Source of the DNA: Candidatus Zhuqueibacterota bacterium
GTDB taxonomy: Bacteria; Zhuqueibacterota; Zhuqueibacteria; Thermofontimicrobiales; Thiofontviventaceae
NCBI GenBank assembly: GCA_016931935.1
Contig: JAFGDW010000141.1
Span: 1 to 64,000, forward strand
Length of the DNA stretch: 64,000 bases
Reading direction: 5' to 3'
Shown here: positions 1-8,690 of the stretch, one piece after another
Layout: every line of letters starts with the position of its first letter
Numbering within the stretch: position 1 is the stretch's first letter
Position numbers and translations under genes: made by a program
The notes under the pieces: model-generated
Seen by the model: the letters and a program-made list of their open reading frames with translations, nothing else
Told to the model about the DNA's origin: nothing
Databases searched by the model: none

Positions 1-128
1 ACCCAATATTTTAATTCGAAGACACCAAATCTTTCCTGTATGGCCAAATCTTCATTATGCGTTTTTTCCAGCTCTTCCATTGAAATATCTGAAGATTTTA
101 GTTTATGAAAGTCCATGTATAATGGCAT
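1..128 (-). CDS. DUF4242 / SCO4226-type nickel-binding protein, N-terminal part
   Basis: Only the first 42 codons are inside the window; the gene runs off the left edge. The visible protein starts MPLYMDFHKLKSSDISMEEL and continues with a KTHNEDLAIQERFGVFELKYW segment. This matches the start of small DUF4242 proteins (SCO4226-like, ferredoxin-like nickel-binding fold), which typically begin MPLYMD and carry an AH..DL..Q..YGV..L.YW pattern. The start is the ATG at 128, preceded on the minus strand by a purine-rich AGAGAG about six bases upstream. It lies 59 bp downstream of the kinase-TPR gene on the same strand, so co-transcription is likely. Family assignment rests on an N-terminal pattern only. 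Its role here, perhaps a metal-responsive partner of the kinase, is unknown. Confidence 0.6.
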   Translation of the reverse strand, partial: MPLYMDFHKLKSSDISMEELEKTHNEDLAIQERFGVFELKYW

Positions 129-187
129 AAAAATCTCTCTATGAAGTTTCTTACTTGAATTATTCCCTACCAGGTAACACAAAACGT

Positions 188-2986
188 CTAATTCCCGGTC
201 CGATTTTTCCATGCTGCCATGATATCCCGATTAAAAGCTACGTTGGTCAAAAACATTGTCCGCATGTCCGGTTCATGAATGTTGTTCACATACTCAGCAA
301 GCAGCGCGTGCGCTTTATCGAGATATTGGTATTGTTTCGTTTCATTATTCAACAGTTCATATGCCCGGGAAAGCCGCCAGTAAACATCGATAAAATCAAC
401 GGATTGTTCAACTGACAACAATAATTTTTCTGTCTCACCAAGATATTGATTCATTCGTGTTGAACTTTTTTTCCCGTTTTCATTTAATGCCAGCAAAGAT
501 AATGTTCTAATCCGATGATGATATTGTCCGCTCAAAATATATATGGAATCCGCTGCAGTGAGTGATTTATATGTCGATTGATAATTGCCTTCATCAAAAA
601 AATAATTACCCATTAATTCAAGGGCGCTAGCTTCGGCTTCAAGATAACCGGTATCACGGCTAATGTTAAGCGACTGCTCGTAGCGCGCAAACGCTTTTTC
701 GCGTTTACCCTGCTGTTCATCCAATAGGCCAAGGCCTGGGGCAACATCGCATACCACTTCTGCATCATTTAATACCTGTCCCATTTCCAAACTTGATAAA
801 AGGTTTTTCCGCGCATTCAACGTATCGCCAACGGATAAATATAAATCCCCGATGCTGCCGGTCGCGTAACATTCCATCATCCGATCCCCGATATCCCTGA
901 ATATTTTCAACGCACGTTGATAGTGGTCAAGCGCTTTGGAATACTCACCCAGCACAAAATAGCAGCCGCCGCTGTTAAACAATCCGTAAGCAATCGGGTG
1001 CGGTTCATTCAATTCGGTGGAAATGGCAATTCGCTGCCCGAAGTAATCAAGCGCTTTGGTATATTGCCCCTTCCCTACATATACCGAGCCGAGATTATTT
1101 AATAATTTCGACTCCTGTTTCCGGTCGCCCAGCTCACGAAAAATAGCCAAACTTTTGGTATAATTTTCTAATGCATCATCGGATCGCCCCAAATAATCAT
1201 AGACAATCCCGGTCGAATTTAACGCCCAGGCCAGGCCGTTTCGATCCCCATTTTCCCTTGAAATCTCCATGCTAGGCAAATAGTACTCCAGAGCGCCGCG
1301 ATAGTCAGCCTGCAGCGAATGCAATGCGCCAAGACCTATCAACGCGCTTGCTTCCCCGTATTTGTCACCACCCCGCTTCGCATACGTTAAGGCGCTTGCA
1401 TAGGCCTGTTCCGCAAGATCATACTCGGCGGCGTGCTCATAGGATAATCCGAGCGCTATCCGGGCCGCGCTAAATGTTGAATCCAGATCGATTGCCTTTT
1501 CAAAAAGTCCCCGGGCGATGATTGTTTCGTTCTTTGACGTACGCTTCTCATAAATATACTTTCCCCGCAAGTAATATTCGTACGCATCGGGATCGGTTGT
1601 AATTGCCCTGCCCAAATTCGAAGCGAGCGCTGATGACGGTTTTAAATCAAGCGTGTTGATAATTATATGTGCTATCCGGCCCTGCAACTGTGCTATCTCA
1701 CTCGCTTGCGCCAGAAGACGATCGGCCCAAAGTGTTTTACCCGATGAGGCATCGACAAGTTGCCCGCTTAGCTTAAAACCATCTCCTTCCCGCCGTAGAC
1801 TCGCATCAAAGATATAACGGACACGCAACTGCTCGGAAATCGTTTTTACTGATAAACCGGCATCCTGAACACTTAAAACATCTTTCATTGGCGCAACTCG
1901 AACATCACCAATTTTTGAAAGGTCAATAATTAGATCCTGGGTAATACCGTATGAAAAGGGATCATCATCTGCCGCTCCCAGGTTTTTTAAATAGAGAACA
2001 GCAATTGAAGGAACCGATTGCGTTTCCGTTAATGAAATTTTAATTCGCGGAATTAAAAATAGTGATACGAACAGGATCACTATTGCCGAGATGGCAAGCG
2101 TTATTTTATTACTCCAAATATTTTTATGCGCATCCGGTAATAATTGACCGGTAACTATTCCCTGCTTCAACAATTTTAAATCAGCGTGCAATTCTGCCAT
2201 ATTTTGGTAACGGTTCTCTGGTTCCTTATGAAGTATTTTGTTCACAATAACGCTTAATTGTTCTGGCGCATCCCTGCGAATTTCTGAAATTGCCACAGGT
2301 TCTTCATTTAAAATCGAATACAAGATTGCTTGTGAATAGTCTCCGGTAAATGGAACTGTGCCAGTCAGTAATTCATAAAGGACAATTCCGAATGCCCATA
2401 TATCACTGCGATGGTCGGCCGGTTCACCCCGCGCCTGTTCCGGCGCCATATAAGCAGTCGTTCCGTGCGTTGAATAGTCCTTTGTTGATTGTTGTCCGGC
2501 CCCGACTGTGGCCAGGCCAAAATCCATTATCTTGATCTTATTATCATCCGTTATTCTGATATTGCCGGATTTGACATCCCGATGGACGATGCCCTTTTCA
2601 TGGGCTGCCCGAAGTCCCTCTGCGATTTGTATGGCAATGTCAAGTATGCTATCTATCGTTAGTGGCGTATCGCGATGCGCTCGAATTATTTCGTTTAAAT
2701 CCTTACCTTCCACGAGCTCCATAACGATAAATGTTCCATCGTTGGATTCCTCAATGGTGTAAATCGTCGCGATATTCGGATCGTTTAACGCGGCAGCGGC
2801 TTTCGCTTCCACTTTAAATCGTTCACGTTCGATCAAATTTCCAGCGATATGATGCGGCAAAAATTTTATGGCAACCTTTCGCTCGAGTTTTGTATCATCA
2901 GCGAGATAGACGATTCCCATACCGCCCTCGCCGAGTTTTTCAAGAATTTTGTAACGTAAAATAGTTTTTCCGATCATTGCTGTCAT
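188..2986 (-). CDS. Membrane Ser/Thr protein kinase with TolB/FlgO-like domain and TPR repeats
   Basis: A 932-residue Hanks-type Ser/Thr kinase fused to a large C-terminal sensor or scaffold part. Kinase landmarks are all visible: glycine loop GEGGMG (about 19-24), VAIK lysine 41, HRD 135-137, DFG 155-157 and APE 181-183, so it should be active. One transmembrane segment lies near 295-313. Residues about 325-450 (SIAVLYLKN...DDPFSYGITQDL...) resemble the TolB_N/FlgO-like domain common in these kinases and in adenylate-cyclase/TPR proteins. From about 470 to 880 there are many TPRs (A.YEYYLRGKYIYEK, A..NLGSVYVGKGQYTKALDYF and similar). The start ATG at 2986 has AAGGA six bases upstream. The 5' region is long and carries a sigma-54-like element with TGAGACA sites. 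Known relatives act in signal transduction; substrate and ligand are unknown. Confidence 0.9.
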   Translation of the reverse strand: MTAMIGKTILRYKILEKLGEGGMGIVYLADDTKLERKVAIKFLPHHIAGNLIERERFKVEAKAAAALNDPNIATIYTIEESNDGTFIVMELVEGKDLNEIIRAHRDTPLTIDSILDIAIQIAEGLRAAHEKGIVHRDVKSGNIRITDDNKIKIMDFGLATVGAGQQSTKDYSTHGTTAYMAPEQARGEPADHRSDIWAFGIVLYELLTGTVPFTGDYSQAILYSILNEEPVAISEIRRDAPEQLSVIVNKILHKEPENRYQNMAELHADLKLLKQGIVTGQLLPDAHKNIWSNKITLAISAIVILFVSLFLIPRIKISLTETQSVPSIAVLYLKNLGAADDDPFSYGITQDLIIDLSKIGDVRVAPMKDVLSVQDAGLSVKTISEQLRVRYIFDASLRREGDGFKLSGQLVDASSGKTLWADRLLAQASEIAQLQGRIAHIIINTLDLKPSSALASNLGRAITTDPDAYEYYLRGKYIYEKRTSKNETIIARGLFEKAIDLDSTFSAARIALGLSYEHAAEYDLAEQAYASALTYAKRGGDKYGEASALIGLGALHSLQADYRGALEYYLPSMEISRENGDRNGLAWALNSTGIVYDYLGRSDDALENYTKSLAIFRELGDRKQESKLLNNLGSVYVGKGQYTKALDYFGQRIAISTELNEPHPIAYGLFNSGGCYFVLGEYSKALDHYQRALKIFRDIGDRMMECYATGSIGDLYLSVGDTLNARKNLLSSLEMGQVLNDAEVVCDVAPGLGLLDEQQGKREKAFARYEQSLNISRDTGYLEAEASALELMGNYFFDEGNYQSTYKSLTAADSIYILSGQYHHRIRTLSLLALNENGKKSSTRMNQYLGETEKLLLSVEQSVDFIDVYWRLSRAYELLNNETKQYQYLDKAHALLAEYVNNIHEPDMRTMFLTNVAFNRDIMAAWKNRTGN

Positions 2987-3105
2987 AGCATTCCTTCAAC
3001 ATGATATATTTTTTATCAATCATACAATTTCCCAAATCATCCGTTATTGTCATAGACCCAAAATTCCTTAATTTATTTTTTAAAATTAAATGATTTACGA
3101 ATTAA

Positions 3106-3121
3106 TTCAAATAGCATGCCA
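3106..3121 (-). promoter_or_regulatory. Sigma-54-like promoter element upstream of the kinase-TPR gene
   Basis: Read on the minus strand the element is TGGCATGCTATTTGAA. It aligns with the sigma-54 consensus TGGCACG-N4-TTGCA except that the normally invariant GC at -12 is GA and C6 is T. It lies about 120 bp upstream of the kinase ATG. It matches 14 of 16 positions of an element at 45330-45345 upstream of an unrelated gene, and both are preceded by TGAGACA motifs. The atypical -12 base makes the sigma-54 call tentative; the shared motif itself is plainly visible. Confidence 0.45.
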
Positions 3122-3229
3122 AAAATAAGAAGAAAGTTTCCGATTTTTTAGTGGACTGTTATTATTAAATTAACATCTTGTTTTAAAATAATTACGTCAA
3201 AATACCCATTCACAAATTATAAAAATAAA

Positions 3230-3507
3230 TGAGACATCAAAAAATTACTCTTTATTTTCTGTAAGTACATTAAAAATTGTCACGATTTATACATTTCATA
3301 AACAAAGACATATATTGATACGCATTGATTTACAAGTCCCTTAATTAGTCTCAAATCTAAATGAGACATGTCTTTTTAAGTTAAGCGGAACGAAATTTGG
3401 AGCAAAAAACAGTAGCGCTAACGCAGCAAGGAGCACGGAACGTAATCATGATCCGTGCTCCCTGATATAACGCGAACATCCAATAGTGTCAAAACTTGCA
3501 TGAGACA
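3230..3507 (-). promoter_or_regulatory. TGAGACA upstream sites in the kinase leader
   Basis: The 779-bp gap 2987-3765 holds no gene. It contains TGAGACA at 3230-3236, 3362-3368 and 3501-3507. The middle copy forms an inverted repeat GTCTCA-N8-TGAGAC (3348-3367) and overlaps the palindrome AGACATGTCT (3364-3373). The copy at 3501 has a TGTC partner 13 bp away at 3487-3490. The first site begins 109 bp upstream of the promoter-like element, an appropriate distance for an enhancer-binding activator. I recognised nothing else between 3508 and 3765 except AT-rich sequence following the efflux-pump gene. Confidence 0.45.
3430..3461. other. Perfect inverted repeat (hairpin) within the kinase leader region
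   Basis: Arms GGAGCACGGA (3430-3439) and TCCGTGCTCC (3452-3461) are perfectly complementary across a 12-base loop. There is no adjacent U-tract in either direction, so it is not a textbook intrinsic terminator. It sits between two TGAGACA sites, about 300 bp downstream of the RND pump gene's stop. It might be a processed 3' end of the efflux transcript or a regulatory structure. Confidence 0.4.
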
Positions 3508-3765
3508 TATTTCATCTACAAAAGTTTCCTTGTTTTACTTCTGTTCCGACTTGTAAACGGTATAAAGACATCCCGAAACTTAAGAGTTGCTCGGAAGTTT
3601 TTCGGCCATCCCCAAAATCGAATGCTATATGTTCTGTTATCCTGCATATCGTATACAAGAAATTGGCACTTATAAAAAATTAGAATTTTATACTGACTGA
3701 GCGATTACATCACTTCAAACGATGCTATCGCAACATAATAAAGTTATCCTTACAAATAATTTTAA

Positions 3766-6700
3766 TCAGTACCCTGCCTGGCTTCCGACCGCTAATTTTC
3801 TGTAGCCTTCCTCACTGAGTGTTGCCGGCTTATGTTCGTAGTCCTCTGTTTTCTTTTTCACCGTAAGCTTCGCGAACAGCGTGTAAACAACTGGTACCAA
3901 AATCAATGTGAGAAATGTCGAAAACAACATACCGCCAACAACCGCCAGCCCTAACGGGCGACGTGCTTCCGCACCGGCACCGAAACCAATCGCTATCGGC
4001 AGAATGCCCAAAATGGTGGAGAATGACGTCATTAATATCGGCCGTAATCGAATAGTCGCGGCTTCAATGACAGCCTCGACTACATCCTTACCCTGATTCC
4101 GTAATTGATTCGAAAATTCGACGATCAGGATCGAGTTTTTCGTTACAAGACCGATCAGCATGATCAAGCCGATTTGCGAATAAATGTTTAACGTTTGCCC
4201 AAAAAGATATAGCGTTAACAATGCGCCAAACACCGCCAATGGCACAGACAACAGAATCGTCAGCGGATGGATAAAGCTCTCGAACTGTGCTGACAGTACC
4301 AGATAAATAAATATAATTGCCATCAAGAACATAAAATACAAGGTGGCACTCGACGATTTGTATTCGAGTGACTGGCCGGCATATTCATGCTTGACGTTCG
4401 GTGGAAGCTTCTCTTGTGCAAGCTTGTCCATGTCATTCAACGCCTGCCCGAGACTAACACCGGGCACTAAATTAGCGCTGATTGTCGCTGATCGGACTCG
4501 GTTGTAGTGATTAAGTTCTTTCGGCGCAACAGTTTCTGCCACATGCACTACATTTGCAAGCTGAACCAGACTGCCGCTGCCGCGCACATAAAGTTCCTTA
4601 ATCGCATCAGGCGTCGCTCGCTCAGAGGGTTTTGTTTGCAGGATGACATCATATTGCTTGGTGCTGCGCTTGAAGTTCGTGACCACGCGCCCGCCGAGAA
4701 ACGTTTCGAGTGTCGATCCGATATCAGTCACAGAGACTCCCAAATCGGAGGCGCGTTCGCGATCGATATTGATATCTAGCTGCGGTTTATTGAGGCGCAA
4801 GTCGCTGTCCAAATTCACCAAATAGCCAAGCCGCGTTGCTTCCCCCATCAAGCTGCCGACGGCTTGATTCAATTCTTCATAACTATCTGCCTGCAACACG
4901 TACTCCACCGGACTGGAGCTGAATCGGCCCCCCAGGCTTGGTGGATTAATAACGAACGCCAAAACTCCTGGGATTGAGTATAACTGCGGGAACAATGATT
5001 GCACAATCTCCTGCTGGGAGCGTTTTCGTTCATTACGGGGTTTAAGTGCCAGAAACAGGAATCCATTCGTTACCCGGCCGGGACCTCCGAATCCCAGACC
5101 TATCGCTGAAAACAAGCCGCGTCGTTCGGGTAATGCTAATAAGCGGTTTTCCACTTCACGCATATAGCGATCCGTATATTCAAGTGTGGCGCCTTCGGGG
5201 GCAACAACAATTCCGAATCCAACGCCACGGTCTTCTACCGGCACCAACTCTGTCGGCAGCAGCTTGAACAACACCACACTAAAAATAACTGCCAGAACAC
5301 CAAATGTAACCGTTATTATCCGATGGCGAATGGACCAACTTAAAACCCGGTGATACACGCGATGCAGCAGGTCGAAAAACCAGTCAAACGAGCGCGATGT
5401 CCACATCGTACTTGTTCCATAAATTGGTTTGAGAAATTTTGAACAAAGCATTGGTGACAACGTCAATGCAACAAATCCTGAAATGAGGATGGCGACCGCA
5501 AGCGTGATTCCGAATTCATTGAACAGACGACCTACCGAACCGGTCAGAAACGCCAGCGGCACGAACACAGCAATCAGTGAAATAGTGGTTGCGACAATAG
5601 CAAAACCAATTTCCTTGCTGCCATCCAGCGCTGCCTGCCACCGACTTTTCCCCATTTCCATATGCCGGAAAATATTTTCAAGCATAACGATTGCATCGTC
5701 TACCACCAGACCAATTGCCAGCACAAGCGCCAACAACGTTAGAATATTTATCGTGAATCCGGCGAAATATGCCACAGCAAACGCACCAATAATCGATACC
5801 GGAATTGCAATAGTTGGAATCAGGGTAGCGCGGACGCTTTTTAGAAAGAACACCACCACAAGCACCACCAACACGATGGCGATCAGCAATGTTTGCTTCA
5901 CTTCACTGATGGATTCTTTGATAAATGTGGATGAATCAAACGCGACAGAAAGCTCCATTCCCTCGGGTAATAGCGCCCGCAGATCGGGTAACGCGTTGCG
6001 AATTTGTGCGGCGACATCCACGGTGCTGGCTTTGGACTGCTTAACAATTCCCAGTCCAACCGCCGGCTCGCCATTGTAACGGGCAACGGTTCGCTCATCC
6101 TCCGCACCAATATTCACCTGTGCGACATCACGCAAGCGCACAAGATCGGTTTCCTTCTGTGAAACGATAATTGCGCCGAACTCATCCGGTGTTCTCAACT
6201 CGCCACGCGTAAGAACAGAAAATTCTCGTTCATCGCCTTCAACACGGCCCCCCGGAATTTCAGCATTTTCACGTCGAATTGCATTTTCGACATCTTGTGT
6301 GGTAAGTTTATGTGCGGCCATGCGCAACGGATCCAACCAAACACGCATCGCATACCGGCGTTCGCCACCAATAAATATCGAGCCCACGCCCGGCAACCGT
6401 TGAATTCGCTCCTTGAGAACCCGGTCGGCAATATCCGATAATTGGAGTCCGTTATAATGCTTTCCATGCAATGCAATCCAAAAAATCGGTTGCGCATTCG
6501 CATCCACTTTGGAAATGATTGGGTCGTCCACTTCGCGTGGCAAATTGCCGCGCACACGGGAAACCCTGTCGCGAACGTCATTGGCTGCTTCATCCACATT
6601 GCGGTTAAGCTCAAACTCAATCGTGATAACGGATCCTTGTTCACGGCTGGATGATGTCATGGTTTTAACACCCTCAAGCGTGGCAAACTGTTCTTCCAAT

Positions 6701-6897
6701 ACGTTAGTAATTTCCGTTTCCACAACACTTGGACTCGCCCCACGATAAAGGGTAACCACCGAAATAATCGGCGGATCGATGTCCGGGTACTCACGCACCG
6801 GCAACCGTGTGAATGAGATGATACCAAACACCAGAATGGCCAAACTCATTACCGTTGCGAACACTGGGCGCTTTATAGATACAGTGCTTATTTTCAT
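3766..6897 (-). CDS. RND efflux pump inner-membrane transporter (HAE1/AcrB family)
   Basis: A 1043-residue proton-driven RND transporter, the usual length for the hydrophobe/amphiphile exporter family. It begins MKISTVSIKRPVFATVMSLA, a typical first transmembrane helix. The large periplasmic loop has the PDIDPPIISV...YRGASP...ETEIT..LE....TLEGV pattern. The TM4 segment LALVLAIGLVVDDAIVMLEN carries the paired aspartates of the proton relay. The second half repeats the architecture (LSVPLAVFGALLTL, GLVTKNSILIVEFSNQL). The ATG at 6897 follows AAAGGAT with good spacing. It is the last gene of a TolC-like / membrane-fusion / RND set, but an unusually long 495-bp spacer with repeats separates it from the fusion-protein gene. 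The exported compound cannot be read from sequence. Confidence 0.96.
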   Translation of the reverse strand: MKISTVSIKRPVFATVMSLAILVFGIISFTRLPVREYPDIDPPIISVVTLYRGASPSVVETEITNVLEEQFATLEGVKTMTSSSREQGSVITIEFELNRNVDEAANDVRDRVSRVRGNLPREVDDPIISKVDANAQPIFWIALHGKHYNGLQLSDIADRVLKERIQRLPGVGSIFIGGERRYAMRVWLDPLRMAAHKLTTQDVENAIRRENAEIPGGRVEGDEREFSVLTRGELRTPDEFGAIIVSQKETDLVRLRDVAQVNIGAEDERTVARYNGEPAVGLGIVKQSKASTVDVAAQIRNALPDLRALLPEGMELSVAFDSSTFIKESISEVKQTLLIAIVLVVLVVVFFLKSVRATLIPTIAIPVSIIGAFAVAYFAGFTINILTLLALVLAIGLVVDDAIVMLENIFRHMEMGKSRWQAALDGSKEIGFAIVATTISLIAVFVPLAFLTGSVGRLFNEFGITLAVAILISGFVALTLSPMLCSKFLKPIYGTSTMWTSRSFDWFFDLLHRVYHRVLSWSIRHRIITVTFGVLAVIFSVVLFKLLPTELVPVEDRGVGFGIVVAPEGATLEYTDRYMREVENRLLALPERRGLFSAIGLGFGGPGRVTNGFLFLALKPRNERKRSQQEIVQSLFPQLYSIPGVLAFVINPPSLGGRFSSSPVEYVLQADSYEELNQAVGSLMGEATRLGYLVNLDSDLRLNKPQLDINIDRERASDLGVSVTDIGSTLETFLGGRVVTNFKRSTKQYDVILQTKPSERATPDAIKELYVRGSGSLVQLANVVHVAETVAPKELNHYNRVRSATISANLVPGVSLGQALNDMDKLAQEKLPPNVKHEYAGQSLEYKSSSATLYFMFLMAIIFIYLVLSAQFESFIHPLTILLSVPLAVFGALLTLYLFGQTLNIYSQIGLIMLIGLVTKNSILIVEFSNQLRNQGKDVVEAVIEAATIRLRPILMTSFSTILGILPIAIGFGAGAEARRPLGLAVVGGMLFSTFLTLILVPVVYTLFAKLTVKKKTEDYEHKPATLSEEGYRKLAVGSQAGY

Positions 6898-6991
6898 AAT
6901 AGATATCCTTTAGTCGTTTTATTTGCATTCGATTAGCAATAGCATTGCTGCTATGCTGTCACGACATTTATTATAAACAGGTAGAATGAAA

Positions 6992-7239
6992 AATTGTGAA
7001 TTGATAATTGTCAATTATCTATTATCAATTTACAATTTTCAATTAGTTTCTTTATTCAATTAGGTTCGCTATTTTTCCGAATCTCTGATACTATTCGGTT
7101 GAACATGGATTTAACCATCGGCTGAACCTGCTGTCTCGCACCGGCGTGTCGTTCCGATGCATCGGAACACGAACGGTGTCGAGGCCGACATTGCATGAAT
7201 AAACTTATGCGTTTGTTGCCTTCAGCAGGCTCAGGCAAC
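6992..7239. repeat. AT-rich inverted repeat and REP-like palindromes between the pump and fusion-protein genes
   Basis: The 495-bp gap 6898-7392 has no credible gene. Arms at 6992-7007 and 7022-7037 match at 15 of 16 positions and form an AT-rich hairpin. A perfect 18-bp palindrome GTTCCGATGCATCGGAAC lies at 7151-7168. A further hairpin with arms GTTGCCT/AGGCAAC lies at 7215-7221 and 7233-7239; its centre TTCAGCAGGCTC resembles the CCTTCGACAAGCTCAG repeat family seen elsewhere in the window. A 60-codon frame across it is repeat-derived. The elements look inserted into an ancestral efflux operon. Confidence 0.55.
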
Positions 7240-7392
7240 GTAGCGATCTTTTTTCATTTTAAAGTCAAAGCGCTGAATAGTCATATAAACAGAAAAGTAT
7301 GTTTTTGATCATACTAAAATAATCAATCAGTCCATAAAAATACTACAGATCACTGGCTGTATAGCTGACTGCTGAAAGCCGATCGCTTCTTA

Positions 7393-8439
7393 TCAATTCG
7401 CCGGTACACTCATGGCAATCACTTTAGCGCCATCGTACAGCTTTTGATACCCCGCGCGAACCACTTTGGCATCAGGCGCCAGACCATCGACTACTTCAAC
7501 GTAATCGGATGTGCGCGTTCCCAATGTGAGCGCGGCCCTGGCAACAGTGCTGTCGTTTTTAACCACATACACGAATGACTGATCGCCATTTGCAAACACC
7601 GCTTCGTTCGGAATGGTGATTGCATTCTGCCGTGCACTTAAGACAGCAGAGATGTTAGCCGACATACCAGATCGAAACTTCCGACCCGGGTTATCAACAT
7701 GCGCAATAATTTTCACGCTGCGTGTCGCGGCATCCAGCACCGGATCAACGACAATAACCTTTCCCTTCAATTCATAGCCCGGATATGCCGTTGTAGAAAC
7801 CGTTACTTCAGCGCCCGGTTTCATCAATGGCAGAAATCGCTCCGGCGTCGAAAAATTGACTCTGATTTTATCGATGTTCGCCATTTCGGCAATCGCTTGT
7901 CCGGAGCGCAGGAATGTTCCAATACTTACTTTACGCGCACCGATTGTTCCATCAAATGGCGCTACAACCCGGGTTTTGGCGAAACGCGCCTTTGCCAATG
8001 TTAAATTCGCTTCCGCTACTTTCAGACTGGCGGCCGCATCATCTAAATCCTGTGGTGCGCCAGCGCCTTGATCGACAACGCTTTTTATGCGCTCGTACGA
8101 TGCCTTGCTTTGGTCACGTAACGCTTCAGCACGGGCAACTTCAGCAGCAAGCTGGGAATCATCCAACTGGGCAATCAAATCACCCCGCCGGATCTCCTGG
8201 CCTTCCTTAAATGGTAAACTGATGACCGTCGCGTCAATTTCACCGACAACCGTGATTGCCTCCACTGCATCGATAGTTCCTACCGCTTTAAAATTATCAA
8301 CCACAGTTTTTATCTCAGCCGGCGCCACTTCAACCGGCGTCGGCGGCATGGAAAATCCACCACCGCCCTTTTGTTTTGAACAGCTTGAGATAAGCAGTGC
8401 AAATAACACTAATCCGAACATATTCTTTAACATTTTCAT
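7393..8439 (-). CDS. Efflux RND transporter periplasmic adaptor (membrane fusion) lipoprotein
   Basis: A 348-residue membrane fusion protein joining an RND pump to a TolC-type channel. The N-terminus MKMLKNMFGLVLFALLISSC ends in a lipobox-like LISSC, so it is probably a lipoprotein anchored at the inner membrane. The HlyD/AcrA order is clear: a beta-strand segment (VGEIDATVISLPFKEGQEIRRGDLIAQLD, about 65-93, lipoyl half), an alpha-hairpin (about 95-140), the second lipoyl half (RVVAPFDGTIGARKVSIGTFLRSGQAI) and the beta-barrel and membrane-proximal domains (KVIVVDPVLDAATRSVKI, FVYVVKNDSTVARAALTLG). It lies between the TolC-like gene upstream and the RND gene downstream, the standard functional order. 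Confidence 0.95.
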   Translation of the reverse strand: MKMLKNMFGLVLFALLISSCSKQKGGGGFSMPPTPVEVAPAEIKTVVDNFKAVGTIDAVEAITVVGEIDATVISLPFKEGQEIRRGDLIAQLDDSQLAAEVARAEALRDQSKASYERIKSVVDQGAGAPQDLDDAAASLKVAEANLTLAKARFAKTRVVAPFDGTIGARKVSIGTFLRSGQAIAEMANIDKIRVNFSTPERFLPLMKPGAEVTVSTTAYPGYELKGKVIVVDPVLDAATRSVKIIAHVDNPGRKFRSGMSANISAVLSARQNAITIPNEAVFANGDQSFVYVVKNDSTVARAALTLGTRTSDYVEVVDGLAPDAKVVRAGYQKLYDGAKVIAMSVPAN

Positions 8440-8608
8440 TTTGAGGTTTCCTTTTTATTTTTTAAATTTATCTATCGTATTTGTAGTCACAATTGTCATA
8501 GCTGAACCTTTTTCAAGCCTGAAAACATCCCCCTGATCCAGTTACGCACCCGTAAACGGGCATGACTGAATCATCCGCCAGCTTGCTCTTTTGATGACGG
8601 AATATTCG

Positions 8609-8636
8609 ATCTCGCTCCGCTTGCGGGCAGCGAGAT
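8609..8636. other. Hairpin between the TolC-like and fusion-protein genes
   Basis: Arms ATCTCGCT (8609-8616) and AGCGAGAT (8629-8636) flank a 12-base loop in the 251-bp spacer after the TolC-like stop. There is no U-tract. It is probably a REP-like intergenic palindrome. A 65-codon minus-strand frame spans it but overlaps the TolC-like stop and shows no protein-like composition. Confidence 0.35.
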
Positions 8637-8690
8637 GGAATCAGAGGGATGTTCAACCATTCTTCAGATCCCAAATGAATAGTTTCGCCT

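Noticed and set aside
3663-3680. Possible sigma-54 box TGGCACTTATAAAAAA on the plus strand
   Set aside because: The -12 half lacks GC/GA at the right distance and no plus-strand gene follows.
5429-6079. 216-codon plus-strand frame within the RND pump gene
   Set aside because: Antisense shadow; the opposite frame is a conserved transporter.
7056-7238. 60-codon minus-strand frame between the RND and fusion-protein genes
   Set aside because: It is made of REP-like palindromic sequence (starts MPEPAEGNKR from the GTTGCCT hairpin), lacks a ribosome site and has no family resemblance.
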